64,000 nt of DNA. Source: Steroidobacter gossypii. GTDB taxonomy: Bacteria; Pseudomonadota; Gammaproteobacteria; Steroidobacterales; Steroidobacteraceae. The position numbers and the translations under genes were made by a program. The notes under the pieces are model-generated. The model was not told the origin of the DNA. It ran no database searches and saw only the letters and a program-made list of their open reading frames with translations. This document shows, in pieces, positions 9,113 to 19,115 of the stretch (positions are counted from its first letter, which is position 1; each line of letters begins with the position of its first letter). Location of the stretch: the NCBI RefSeq assembly GCF_016801985.1, contig NZ_JAEVLS010000004.1, positions 186,001 through 250,000 of the forward strand, given 5' to 3'.

Positions 9113-9145
9113 GGTCCCTCGAGCCCGCGCAACGCCCGTAACGCC

Positions 9146-10702
9146 TCATTCCTCCAATGCAACGACGGCCACAGAATGCGGCGGCAACTTCAAATTGATC
9201 TTGCCGGCGCGCGCCTTCGCTTCGAGTGACTTCGGTGCGACCGCATTGGGAGCGTCGAACGTGTTCACGCTGTCGACCTTCGGCGCCGAAAGAACTCTTC
9301 CCACGGCGCGCTTGGCGCGCGAGGTCAACTCCACCTGCGCAGGAGCGGAAGGATCCACATTGGTCAGCGCCAGCCAGGTCTTGCCATCCTTGCCCTTGGC
9401 GGCGATGGCATCGAGCTGCGGTAAGGTGATGTCGCCGTTGACGTAACTGCCTGCGTCGAACGTCACCGGTAGAAACGTCGCGTCCTGAAAAGGCACATAC
9501 ATGTGGAACACGTGATACGTGGGGGTCAGCACCAGCTTGTCCCGCTCGGTCAGGATCATGGCCTGCAGCACGTTCACCATTTGCGCGATGTTCGCGATGC
9601 GCACTCGATCCGCCTTTCGAGCGAACATGTTGATGTTGAGCGCAGCGATGACTGCGTCGCGAATGCTGTTCTGCTGCTCGAGAAATCCTTCCTTGCTGCC
9701 GGGCGTCGGCGCGAGCCAGGAGCCCCATTCGTCGACGACCAGCGCGATCTTCTTCTCCGGGTCGTACCGGTCCATGATCGCGACGTGAGTGTTCAGCAAC
9801 TCGTTCATTCGCAAGGTGTGCTTGACCAGCGCTGCGTACTCTTTCGGACCGAAGCCGGTGGCGTCGAACTTCGGCGGCCAGCCGCCGCCGACCGTGTAGT
9901 AGTGCAACGAGAGCCCATCGATGTCCCAGCTCCAGTTGCGCTCCTTCCAGGCTTTCATCACCGCTTCGGTGTAGCCGGTGTCCGCAGTATCCGGCCCGAC
10001 GGCAATCTTCAGCGTCGGATGTTTGGCGTTGTAATTGCGCGTGTAGCGGGCATAGATGCGCAGCTGGCTCACATATTGTTCTGGGGTCATCGAGCCGCCG
10101 CAGCCCCAGCTCTCATTGCCGATGCCCATGAACGAGATGCCGTACGGTTCGGGATGTCCGTTCGCCGCGCGTTGCTTCGCCAGCGTCGTGGGCTGATCGG
10201 TCGTCATGTATTCGAACCAGTCGGCCGCCTCGTGCGGCGTGCCGGAGCCGACATTGACCGAGATGTACGCCTCGGCGCCGATCTGTTGCACGAAGTCCAT
10301 GAACTCGTGGGTGCCGAAGGTATTCGGCTCGATGACGCCGCCCCAGTTGGGATTGAGGGTCGCGGGCCGCTCCGCTTGCGGACCGATGCCGTTGCGCCAG
10401 TGATACTCGTCGGCGAAGCAACCACCCGGCCAGCGCACGTTGGGCACGCGCAGCTCTTTCAGCGCCGCCACCACGTCGTTACGGATGCCTCGTGTATTCG
10501 GAATCGGCGAGTCCGGTCCGACCCAGACTCCCTCGTACACGCCTCGTCCCAGATGCTCTGCGAACTGACCAAAGAGGTGTCGATCGATCTTGGCGCCCGG
10601 CTTGTCCGCGTCGATCTTCACTGCGACCGGCTCGCCCTGGGCCACACCGACACACGCCGTCAAACCGATCAGCAGCGCTCGAACTGAAAACATGAATTTC
10701 AT
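9146..10702 (-). CDS. GH51 alpha-L-arabinofuranosidase
   Basis: The 518-residue enzyme releases arabinose from arabinoxylan or its oligomers. A signal peptide (MKFMFSVRALLIGLTACVGVAQG) predicts export. Then follow the GH51 N-terminal segment HLFGQFAEHLGRGVYEGVWV, the (beta/alpha)8 barrel, and a C-terminal beta domain ending LPPHSVAVVALEE. Acid/base Glu197 is in GIGNESWGCGG and the nucleophile Glu325 in VVDEWGSW. The length is normal for GH51. It is 43 bases downstream of the GH3 gene and 33 bases upstream of the GntR gene, all in one direction. Many GH51 enzymes are cytoplasmic; the clear signal peptide places this one in the periplasm, where it would work on imported oligosaccharides together with the GH3 enzyme. 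Confidence 0.94.
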   Translation of the reverse strand: MKFMFSVRALLIGLTACVGVAQGEPVAVKIDADKPGAKIDRHLFGQFAEHLGRGVYEGVWVGPDSPIPNTRGIRNDVVAALKELRVPNVRWPGGCFADEYHWRNGIGPQAERPATLNPNWGGVIEPNTFGTHEFMDFVQQIGAEAYISVNVGSGTPHEAADWFEYMTTDQPTTLAKQRAANGHPEPYGISFMGIGNESWGCGGSMTPEQYVSQLRIYARYTRNYNAKHPTLKIAVGPDTADTGYTEAVMKAWKERNWSWDIDGLSLHYYTVGGGWPPKFDATGFGPKEYAALVKHTLRMNELLNTHVAIMDRYDPEKKIALVVDEWGSWLAPTPGSKEGFLEQQNSIRDAVIAALNINMFARKADRVRIANIAQMVNVLQAMILTERDKLVLTPTYHVFHMYVPFQDATFLPVTFDAGSYVNGDITLPQLDAIAAKGKDGKTWLALTNVDPSAPAQVELTSRAKRAVGRVLSAPKVDSVNTFDAPNAVAPKSLEAKARAGKINLKLPPHSVAVVALEE

Positions 10703-10745
10703 TGCAACGTCCTATCGTTCCTTTGTTACTTGCGAAGCGGTCCGC

Positions 10746-13427
10746 TCACGGCGCCAGCGGAGTGACTCGCGTCATCGTGAAAACACCGGACTGCACTGGC
10801 ACACCGGTGCCCGGCTGCCCCGATCCCACGCTCACAGTGTGTTCGCCCGAGAAAATCTGGCGCTGGCCGTCGCGAGTCACGAAACTCAGATCGCGCCGCG
10901 AGAGCTCGAACGTGACGGATCGCTGCTCGCCTGGACGCAGCTGCAGACGTTGAAAGCCTCGCAGTGCGAGCCGCGGTGCGCCTTCGAACGACGGGGGATC
11001 CAGATACAGCTGAGCAACCTCTTCGCCCACGCGGCTGCTGGTGTTTCGAATCGTGGTTGTGACACGCAGCCCGTTTTCGGCCGCGCCGTCGATCGGTTGC
11101 ACGCTCAGAGCGCCGTATTCGAAGCTCGAGTAGCTCAAGCCAAAGCCGAACGGATAAACCGGCGCGCCTTCGAAGTAACGATAGGTGCGCCCTTGCATCG
11201 AGTAATCCTCGAACGGCGGCAGATCCTCGACGCTGCGGTAGAACGTAAGCGGCAGTCGTCCGGCCGGGTTGGTCTTGCCAGCGATCACGTTGCCGATGGC
11301 CAGCCCGCCTGCCTGTCCTGCGTACCAGGCTTCAATGAGTCCCGACGCATGTGCCTGCTTCCAGGAAACATCGAGCGTGCTGCCATTCATGAGCACCACG
11401 ATCAGCGGTTTGCCCGTCGCCTTGGCCTGCTCGAGCAGCCGGCGCTGATCGGCGGGCAGATCGATCGAAGTCTTGTCGCCACCGAAGAAGCCCTCCAGCT
11501 CGACTTTCATCTCTTCGCCTTCGAGATTGGAGTTCAGGCCGACGGCGGCGACGATCACATCCGCTTGTGCCGCGGCGGCGCGCAGGTCGGCTTCGGGTTG
11601 GGTCGAAACACGTTTCCACAACACTTCAATGCCGGCCAGCAACAACGCCTCCGCGGTGACCCGAATCGGATAGCGCCGCCCTTTCTGTAATTCGAGCGTC
11701 GACATCTCCGAGCGCGTACCCCACGGCTGATGGCGATGCTGGGCAATCAGCTTGCCGTCCAGCATGAGCTCCGCATTCGGACCGCTCAGACCGATGCGAT
11801 ACGTTCCGCTCTCGGGCGGCACTACAAAACCCGTCCACACGACGCGGTAGTAGTCGGATAGTTGCGCGTGCTCGTTGCCGCGCATGGCGATGCCCGGCTC
11901 GACCCGAGACACCGTCGGTTTGCTCTTGAATTTGACTTTGCCGGCGCGCTCCGCATATTCCGCGTGCGTCGCGTAGCGCTTCGGCAAACGCTCGTCGGCG
12001 TCGTAGTACTCAGCCAACAGACCCGGCTCTCCGCTGGGCGAGCGCAACGCCGACGTTGGGATCGGGTCGCCATCGGTGATGGCAGGCGACCAAGGCACAT
12101 GCGTCACGACGGCGCGTGGCATCGCCCGGCGCAATCCGTCGACGAGAGAAATCGGAGGACTCGACAGCGCCGAGGAATAGTTTCCTCGCAACACCCGCGT
12201 CGCGTCGGCGTGCGGGCCGATCACCGCGATCCGTTCGCTGCCCTTCAATGGCAACACGCCGTCGTTCTTGAGCAGCACGAGCGTCTTCTCGGCGGCTTTC
12301 AATGCGAGTGCATCCCGCTCGGGCGTCGTGACCGGCGCAGGCGGAGTATTGATCGCCGGGCGTCCGGCGAGTCCGGGCAGATCGCCATTGAGATAGCGAG
12401 CCGAGAACAATCGGATCAGCGCCTGATCGATGTCTCGCATGCTGATCAAGCCGCGCTCGTAGGCTTGCTTGTAGCGGTTGCCCAGACCGTCGAGATCGAA
12501 CAACGTGGCATTGGTGCACTCGTTGTCGACGCCTGCCTTGAGCGCGGCGGCCACGGCAGTTACTGCATCTGGCGCGAATCCGTGCTTCTCGGAGATGTCT
12601 TGCACGGCGTCGCAGTCCGAGACCACGTAGCCGTTGAACTTCCACGCGTCGCGTAGGCGCGCTCGTAACAATTCATTGCTCACACACGCAGGTTCGCCGT
12701 TGACGCGGTTGTAGGCGCACATGATCGAACCCGCCCGCCCTTCGACAATCGCCGCACGAAATGCGGGCAGGTAGGTATCTTCGAGGTCGTGCGGCGAGAC
12801 GAACACATTGGCGTGATGTCGCGTCGACTCGGGGCCGCTGTGAACGGCGAAGTGTTTGGGCGAGGCGATCACGTCGGGCCGATCGGGATCGGGACCTTGC
12901 ATCCCGCGCACGTACGCAACACCCAAGCGCGCGGTCAGAAATGGATCCTCACCGTAGGTTTCCTGTCCTCGTCCCCAGCGCGGATCGCGGAAAATGTTGA
13001 TGTTGGGTGACCAGGTATTCAGCCCGGTGCCAATGCGGCCCAGCCGTCCCGTCTTGCGGCCCAATGCGTGCAGCGCTCGCACTTCCACGCTGATGGCGCC
13101 GGCCACTTCTTGCAGCAGCGCCTCGTCGAACGACGCAGCGAGTCCGATCGGTTCCGGGAAATTCGTGGTCGGCACGGGACCAAGCGCGCCATGCAACGAT
13201 TCGGTCCACCAGTTGTAGGCGGGAGCGCCCAAGCGCGGAATGGCTGGCGCGGTGTTGAGCAACTGCTCCACTTTTTCATCCAGCGTCAGCTGGCCCACCA
13301 ACGCCGCGGCCTTCTGCTCCGCTCGAACACGCAGCGAAGCGTCGTCGGCATCGGCGTTCGCCGCACCGCTTGCCGCCGTGGCCAGGCAAAGCGCCAGCAG
13401 ACAACTTGAGATGAAGCGCAAAGTCAT
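10746..13427 (-). CDS. GH3 beta-xylosidase/beta-glucosidase with PA14 insert
   Basis: The 893-residue periplasmic glycosidase starts at ATG 13427, which has AGGAAGAGGAAC upstream and opens a signal peptide (MTLRFISSCLLALCLATAASG). The order is GH3 N-terminal barrel, GH3 C-terminal domain interrupted by a PA14 domain (GEPGLLAEYYDADERL ... LSGPNAELMLDGKLIAQ), and a fibronectin-III-like end. The nucleophile is Asp271 in GYVVSDCDAV. WTESLHGA near the start is typical of the xylosidase branch. An open frame extends 106 codons further upstream into the cupin gene but lacks any family sequence. The gene lies 14 bases after the cupin stop, inside the arabinoxylan operon, so release of xylose from xylo-oligomers is the likely role. 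Confidence 0.93.
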   Translation of the reverse strand: MTLRFISSCLLALCLATAASGAANADADDASLRVRAEQKAAALVGQLTLDEKVEQLLNTAPAIPRLGAPAYNWWTESLHGALGPVPTTNFPEPIGLAASFDEALLQEVAGAISVEVRALHALGRKTGRLGRIGTGLNTWSPNINIFRDPRWGRGQETYGEDPFLTARLGVAYVRGMQGPDPDRPDVIASPKHFAVHSGPESTRHHANVFVSPHDLEDTYLPAFRAAIVEGRAGSIMCAYNRVNGEPACVSNELLRARLRDAWKFNGYVVSDCDAVQDISEKHGFAPDAVTAVAAALKAGVDNECTNATLFDLDGLGNRYKQAYERGLISMRDIDQALIRLFSARYLNGDLPGLAGRPAINTPPAPVTTPERDALALKAAEKTLVLLKNDGVLPLKGSERIAVIGPHADATRVLRGNYSSALSSPPISLVDGLRRAMPRAVVTHVPWSPAITDGDPIPTSALRSPSGEPGLLAEYYDADERLPKRYATHAEYAERAGKVKFKSKPTVSRVEPGIAMRGNEHAQLSDYYRVVWTGFVVPPESGTYRIGLSGPNAELMLDGKLIAQHRHQPWGTRSEMSTLELQKGRRYPIRVTAEALLLAGIEVLWKRVSTQPEADLRAAAAQADVIVAAVGLNSNLEGEEMKVELEGFFGGDKTSIDLPADQRRLLEQAKATGKPLIVVLMNGSTLDVSWKQAHASGLIEAWYAGQAGGLAIGNVIAGKTNPAGRLPLTFYRSVEDLPPFEDYSMQGRTYRYFEGAPVYPFGFGLSYSSFEYGALSVQPIDGAAENGLRVTTTIRNTSSRVGEEVAQLYLDPPSFEGAPRLALRGFQRLQLRPGEQRSVTFELSRRDLSFVTRDGQRQIFSGEHTVSVGSGQPGTGVPVQSGVFTMTRVTPLAP

Positions 13428-13441
13428 GCCGTTCCTCTTCC

Positions 13442-14458
13442 TCACACTCCGCGCAGCATCTGCATGACGCTGGCGCAGATCTTTTGATAGTTGTCCGGCT
13501 TCAGCGGTCCCAGCACACCGTGCTGACTCGCGGGCAGATGCGCCAGCGGATGACCATTGGTCCGAAACACAAAGTGGTCGAAGAACGCCTTCCACGCCTG
13601 TCGTTCGGCGGGCGGGCGTTCGCAAATGGTGATCAAACTCAGCAGCAGCGCGGCCGCCGGAGCATCCGGGCCGGCGCGGAAGGCGTCCCACCAGTAATTC
13701 ACCAAGGCATTGAGCGAGCTGGTTGCCTCGACCTGATGCCACCACAGCTTCGGCACATAGATGGCATCTCCCGCGTGCAACTCAGCCACGAGCGCTTGGT
13801 CTCGCACTTCCCGAAAGCGGGGATATCTCTCGTCATCTGGGGGTGCAGAAGCGGCAAGACTCACCGGCTGGCCCGCCATCGTGTGATCGATGGGACTGAT
13901 GTACAGGCGGTCGATGGTTTCAGGGGCGTACAACGTGAAGCGTCGCGTGCCCGCCACCACGCATGCGATGTTGTCCATCGTGTCGTAGTGAGCCGAAACA
14001 ATCGAGGCGTGGCCGATCCAGATGCGCGGCTCGACTTCGTCCTTCAGCAGCGACAACGAATTCTCGGCCGCGAATCCTGGCAAATAGAGGCCCGTGGGCA
14101 GCGAGCCCATGTACATCGATGGCTTGCCCGGCCCGCCCGCCGTCGCAACGATTTGCTCGAGAGCGCTGCTGAAGCTCATGCGCTCGCGCGAGAAGTTGAA
14201 TCCGCTCAGATCGTCGCTGTAGTAGTACCTGCCCTCGATGTGGGGTGCGCCGACAAACACTTCCGCCTGCGCGCCCTTGTCGAACTTCGCAAGGTAATCT
14301 TTGAAATGCGCGGCAGAGCGTGTGGCGGCGAGCACGATGGGCCACGAACGGACCAGTCCGCGAATCACGACCGGGCGACACGGCTCCGCAACCTCACGCA
14401 GGAATGTGTTCGGCTCGGTGAGGTCGTGCGCCGCAATTTCTCTGGGGATCGCTGCCAT
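13442..14458 (-). CDS. Cupin-8/JmjC-like (FIH-type) protein of the halogenase cluster
   Basis: The 338-residue cytoplasmic protein has the cupin-8 core: an N-terminal ..EPCRPVVIRGLVRSWP, metal ligands in SAHYDTMDN (His157, Asp159) and a distal His241 in LWWHQVEA, matching the HxD...H facial triad of Fe(II)/2-oxoglutarate oxygenases. No signal peptide is seen. It sits between an esterase gene (13 bases) and the GH3 gene (14 bases), so it is part of the operon. Cupin-8 genes recur with SapC and tryptophan-halogenase-like genes near TonB receptors in several carbohydrate-using Proteobacteria. Its substrate is unknown; hydroxylation of a protein or small molecule is only a family-level guess. Confidence 0.85.
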   Translation of the reverse strand: MAAIPREIAAHDLTEPNTFLREVAEPCRPVVIRGLVRSWPIVLAATRSAAHFKDYLAKFDKGAQAEVFVGAPHIEGRYYYSDDLSGFNFSRERMSFSSALEQIVATAGGPGKPSMYMGSLPTGLYLPGFAAENSLSLLKDEVEPRIWIGHASIVSAHYDTMDNIACVVAGTRRFTLYAPETIDRLYISPIDHTMAGQPVSLAASAPPDDERYPRFREVRDQALVAELHAGDAIYVPKLWWHQVEATSSLNALVNYWWDAFRAGPDAPAAALLLSLITICERPPAERQAWKAFFDHFVFRTNGHPLAHLPASQHGVLGPLKPDNYQKICASVMQMLRGV

Positions 14459-14471
14459 CGTGCTCTGCCGA

Positions 14472-15542
14472 TCAACGGCATCCCGCTTTGAAACAAAGGT
14501 TCGCGCTGAAAAACGGCAGCACGTGATTCTGGAATCGCTCGCCCAGCTTGTTGGTATGGTCGCCGGCGTACACCTCGAAGGTGTTCTGGATGCCGTAGGC
14601 GTTCAGCACATCGTGAAGCTTCGCGGTATCGGCCCGCAGTCGGTCCTGATCGCCGACATCGAGCGCGATTCCGTGATAGCGTCGGATGTTTCCGATGTAC
14701 TGATGAACGAACGCGAGTGGCGCATTGGCGGCCCACTTCGCCAACACGTCCGCCTGCGCATCGCCACCGCTGTTGGGCAGATCGAGAAACAGCGGCGGAT
14801 TCTTCGGATTCGGCGACCAGGCTGCCGCGGCGGCCAACTGCGCACGCGCGAAGAACGGCAGCTTGGCCGAGTCCGCCGACGTCTTCACCGATTCCAGCAA
14901 CTTGTCGAACTCTGCGCCGTCGCCTCGAACCGCGCGCGGCGACAGGCAACAGGGGCTCATGATGTACAGGCTGCCGAACACCTCGGCGTGTTTCATTCCG
15001 ATACGAGTGGTTCCATAGCCACCCATGGAATGTCCGGCCAGTCCACGGCTGCTTCGCTCCGGAATGGTCCGATAGTGCGCATCGATGTAAGCGACCACGT
15101 CACGCGCGATGAAACCTTCGAAGTCCCCGGTCGTCATCGAGCTCGAGTACATCGAACCGTTGTGCACGGTCTTGGAATCGGGGAGCACCACGATCATCTC
15201 GTTTGCTCCTCGGGCAAACGCGCCCTCGAGGGTTTGCGGCGCATGGATCTCGCGCGACCACTGCTGGGCGCCGATGGAATACCCATGGAGCGCGTACACC
15301 ACGGGATAACGTCGACTCGTTTCCTTTTTGTAGCTGGGCGGCAGGAACACCAGCACGTCACGCTCGACTGAATTGCCTTCGAGGTTTCCTTCCAGCGCCT
15401 GCGCATGGACCTTGATGGATTCGACCATGACCGGCTTGGCGCCAGGGACCACCGGCGGCGCGTCTGTCTGTAGCTGAGCCCACGCAGCAGGTGCGGTCCA
15501 GGCACTCAACAGCAACGCCAGGATCCGAACAGCGTCGCTCAT
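14472..15542 (-). CDS. Exported alpha/beta-hydrolase esterase (esterase D/feruloyl type)
   Basis: The 356-residue enzyme starts at ATG 15542 (MSDAVRILALLLSAWTAPAAWAQ), a clear signal peptide. The frame is open 25 codons further upstream but that part overlaps the preceding esterase. The fold is the PF00756 putative esterase: VLVFLPPSYK, YPVVYALHGY, nucleophile Ser172 in GLAGHSMGGYG and a C-terminal His in VYAGDHTNKLG. Relatives cleave feruloyl or acetyl esters on xylan. Only two bases separate it from the stop of the upstream esterase gene, which suggests translational coupling and joint action on acyl groups of arabinoxylan oligomers in the periplasm. Confidence 0.85.
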   Translation of the reverse strand: MSDAVRILALLLSAWTAPAAWAQLQTDAPPVVPGAKPVMVESIKVHAQALEGNLEGNSVERDVLVFLPPSYKKETSRRYPVVYALHGYSIGAQQWSREIHAPQTLEGAFARGANEMIVVLPDSKTVHNGSMYSSSMTTGDFEGFIARDVVAYIDAHYRTIPERSSRGLAGHSMGGYGTTRIGMKHAEVFGSLYIMSPCCLSPRAVRGDGAEFDKLLESVKTSADSAKLPFFARAQLAAAAAWSPNPKNPPLFLDLPNSGGDAQADVLAKWAANAPLAFVHQYIGNIRRYHGIALDVGDQDRLRADTAKLHDVLNAYGIQNTFEVYAGDHTNKLGERFQNHVLPFFSANLCFKAGCR

Positions 15543-15544
15543 GG

Positions 15545-16786
<1,242 letters not shown>

Positions 16787-17470
16787 TCAGCGAGCCGCGG
16801 CGAGTTTGCGATTGCGCAGGTGAGCCAGCACCGACAGTTGATTGAGCGAGCCCGCCACCGTGTACGCCAGCTGCAGATGCCCACTGCGAAACAAGCGCAG
16901 CACGTCGACATCGGCGAGATCGCGCAACGCATCGCGACTCACGGTGTAGAGGCCCTCCAGCGTCAGCCGCTCGCCGTCATCGAAGCTCAAAGCGATGTCG
17001 ATCGGCTCGATCAGCTTCAGCTCCTTCAGGTCGCGCACCAACGCAGCCGTCTGCTCGATGCCCTCGTGCAGCTGCTTGAGCACGCGCTGCATCCGGCGCA
17101 GCGCCGTGCTCGGCTGCTGCGCACTGTCGAACAGCGGCTCGCCTTCAACCTCGCTGAAGCGCGCGTTGCCGCGATCGATGGCGATGCAATCGCCCGAGAT
17201 GAAAAATCCATCGCGCTGCAGACTGAGCGGCTCGAAGCCGCCGCGATCCTCTTTGGTCTCGAGCGCGGCCTCGCCCGGCTTCAAGCCCAGCGCGACGCCC
17301 GCATAGAACGCTCCCGTGCCGGGATCTTTCGAGAACAGAATCGGACACGCGATCGCCGCGGCGACGAACTCACTCGGCACGATCTGCACGAAGTGCGGCT
17401 CCGCGCCGCGCCGCGGTAGCAGTCGCAACTGAGCGTGATTCTGAGAATTGAGCAGCTCATGGGTGGTCAT
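16787..17470 (-). CDS. SapC-family protein
   Basis: The 227-residue protein matches the SapC family (PF07277): FVQIVPSEFVAAAIACPILFSKDPGTGAF, GGFEPLSLQRDGFFISGD, a central IAIDRGNARFSEVEGEPLF, and a C-terminal RDALRDLADVDVLRLFRSGHL. SapC was named in Campylobacter surface-layer biology, but in TonB-receptor loci its function is not known. No signal peptide is evident. It is 14 bases downstream of the halogenase-like gene and about 30 bases upstream of the first esterase gene, so the halogenase, SapC and cupin genes are carried in the arabinoxylan operon. Its mid-part is rich in charged helices (RRMQRVLKQLHEG). Confidence 0.88.
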   Translation of the reverse strand: MTTHELLNSQNHAQLRLLPRRGAEPHFVQIVPSEFVAAAIACPILFSKDPGTGAFYAGVALGLKPGEAALETKEDRGGFEPLSLQRDGFFISGDCIAIDRGNARFSEVEGEPLFDSAQQPSTALRRMQRVLKQLHEGIEQTAALVRDLKELKLIEPIDIALSFDDGERLTLEGLYTVSRDALRDLADVDVLRLFRSGHLQLAYTVAGSLNQLSVLAHLRNRKLAAAR

Positions 17471-17484
17471 CTTTCACGGACCTC

Positions 17485-19029
17485 CTACACCGGCTGCAGC
17501 CCGTGCTGGACGATCTTGCGAATCAGATCGCGGTGGCGAGGCAATCCCGCTCGCAGCTTTTCCGTGTGCGCAATGTTCTCGCGCATCGCTCGCTGCGCGT
17601 TGTTCGCGCTGCCTTCGACCATCTGCGGCTCGAGCTCGGTGCGAAAGCCCATGCCATACAGCACGTACTGATAGCTCGCCGCCGGGAACACCTCCTCGAT
17701 GCGATCGAACTCGTCGTGATACCAGGGCGACTGATAGCGCCACAGCAACATCAGGTGCTGCAATCGTTCGGGGATGGTCTCCGGCAGTCGGTTGTCGCGC
17801 CAGAACGCGCTGTCGTCGCGCTGAGTGAGCGCGTAGTGCAGCTTGAGGAAATCGATGATCCTGCCCCAGCGATACTCGGTCGTGTTGTTGAAACGCGCGG
17901 CGATGACGTCCATCACCTCACGGCACACCGGCATCTGCTCGGCGACCAGCTTGGCCGACATCTCGATGAGCACGATGGCCGAGGATTCCAACGGCTCGAG
18001 AAAGCCCGCCGACAGGCCGATGGCGACACAGTTGCGCTTCCAGAAAATCTGCCGATGGCCGGTGCGTATCGGGATCTTGCGAACGGACAGATCCTTCGCC
18101 GCCGCTCCGATATACCCACGCAGCTCGCGTTCCGCATCGTCGACCGATATGTGACGACTGGAAAAGACATGACCCACGCCGCGGCGGGTGGGCAAGCCGA
18201 TGTCCCAGATCCAGCCGGCCGACTGCGCCGTTGAGATGGTGTGTGTTGCGATCGGACTTGCTTCGGTTTCGTACGGCACCTGCACGGCGAGCGCGGTATC
18301 GCAGAACAGGACGTCGCTGCAATCCACGAAGGGCACGCCCAACGTTTCGCCGATGAGCAGCGCCTTGAAGCCGGTGCAATCCACGAACAAGTCGCCTTCG
18401 ATCTCGCCAGCCTGCTCGGTCTCGAGACTGCGAATGTCGCCGCTGTCATTCAGATGAACACGCCGCACATCGGCGAGCACATGACGCACGCCGAGCTTTT
18501 CGCAGCAGTGCTGCTGCAGGAACGGCGCGAACTTTCCGGCGTCGAGGTGATAGGCGTAGTTGGCTACCGCCTCGTACTCGGCGGTGGCGATGGTCTTCGG
18601 CGCCAGGCCGTCGTCACAGATCTTGCCTTGCGGGCACACCGCATCACAGAAGCTGCTGCCATCGTTTCGCGCCAGCCAATGCGGCACCAGATTGATGTGC
18701 GAGAAGCTCTGCGGAAGCATCAGGGGATGGTAGTAACCATCGTTCGCCGCACCGGTGGTCCACCGGGCGAACCACGCGCCTTGTTTGAATGCGGCGTCAC
18801 ACTTGCGAAACAGCTCGGTCTCCGACACGCCGATGCGCGACAGCGTGGTTCGCAGCGTCGGCCACGTCCCCTCCCCCACGCCGATGATCGGCGTGTTGGG
18901 TGACTCCACCAAGGTCACGCTGAAGCTCGACGGAATCCGGCTGCGATGCCTGGCGGCGATGACACCCGCCGTCAACCATCCGGCGGTGCCACCACCGACG
19001 ATCACGATTCTTCTGACTGCATGCACCAT
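17485..19029 (-). CDS. Tryptophan-halogenase-like FAD protein (PrnA family)
   Basis: The 514-residue cytoplasmic flavoprotein starts with the FAD-binding IVIVGGGTAGWLTAGVIA. It has VGEGTWPTL, a SAGFLEPLESSAIVLIE segment typical of flavin-dependent halogenases, and the signature WxWxI at Trp273-Ile-Trp275 (GWIWDIGLPT), where the usual proline after Ile is Gly. By family, such enzymes chlorinate or brominate indoles with FADH2 from a reductase; none is encoded nearby. Paralogues that sit with SapC, cupin-8 and TonB receptors in sugar loci have no proven halogenation role. It follows the TonB receptor terminator and heads the long glycosidase operon. Thr, Asp or Gly changes at the WxWxIP motif are worth a structural look. 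Confidence 0.9.
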   Translation of the reverse strand: MVHAVRRIVIVGGGTAGWLTAGVIAARHRSRIPSSFSVTLVESPNTPIIGVGEGTWPTLRTTLSRIGVSETELFRKCDAAFKQGAWFARWTTGAANDGYYHPLMLPQSFSHINLVPHWLARNDGSSFCDAVCPQGKICDDGLAPKTIATAEYEAVANYAYHLDAGKFAPFLQQHCCEKLGVRHVLADVRRVHLNDSGDIRSLETEQAGEIEGDLFVDCTGFKALLIGETLGVPFVDCSDVLFCDTALAVQVPYETEASPIATHTISTAQSAGWIWDIGLPTRRGVGHVFSSRHISVDDAERELRGYIGAAAKDLSVRKIPIRTGHRQIFWKRNCVAIGLSAGFLEPLESSAIVLIEMSAKLVAEQMPVCREVMDVIAARFNNTTEYRWGRIIDFLKLHYALTQRDDSAFWRDNRLPETIPERLQHLMLLWRYQSPWYHDEFDRIEEVFPAASYQYVLYGMGFRTELEPQMVEGSANNAQRAMRENIAHTEKLRAGLPRHRDLIRKIVQHGLQPV

Positions 19030-19063
19030 GGTCTGTCAATCAACCGTCGCGCGATGTCGATGT

Positions 19064-19107
19064 AAAAAACGGGGAGGCGACTACGGAGGGGGTGTCGAGG
19101 CCTCCCC
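19064..19107 (-). terminator. Rho-independent terminator after the first TonB receptor gene
   Basis: On the - strand GGGGAGGC (19107-19100) pairs with GCCTCCCC (19078-19071) across a 21-base loop and is followed by G and a run of T (complement of 19064-19069). It lies nine bases after the receptor stop and before the halogenase gene. Confidence 0.75.
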
Positions 19108-19115
19108 TATCAACG

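Noticed and set aside
9503-10687. A 394-codon open frame antisense to the GH51 gene
   Set aside because: It is low in hydrophobic patterning and rich in Arg, Asp and His, as expected for an antisense shadow; GH51 motifs are intact on the - strand.
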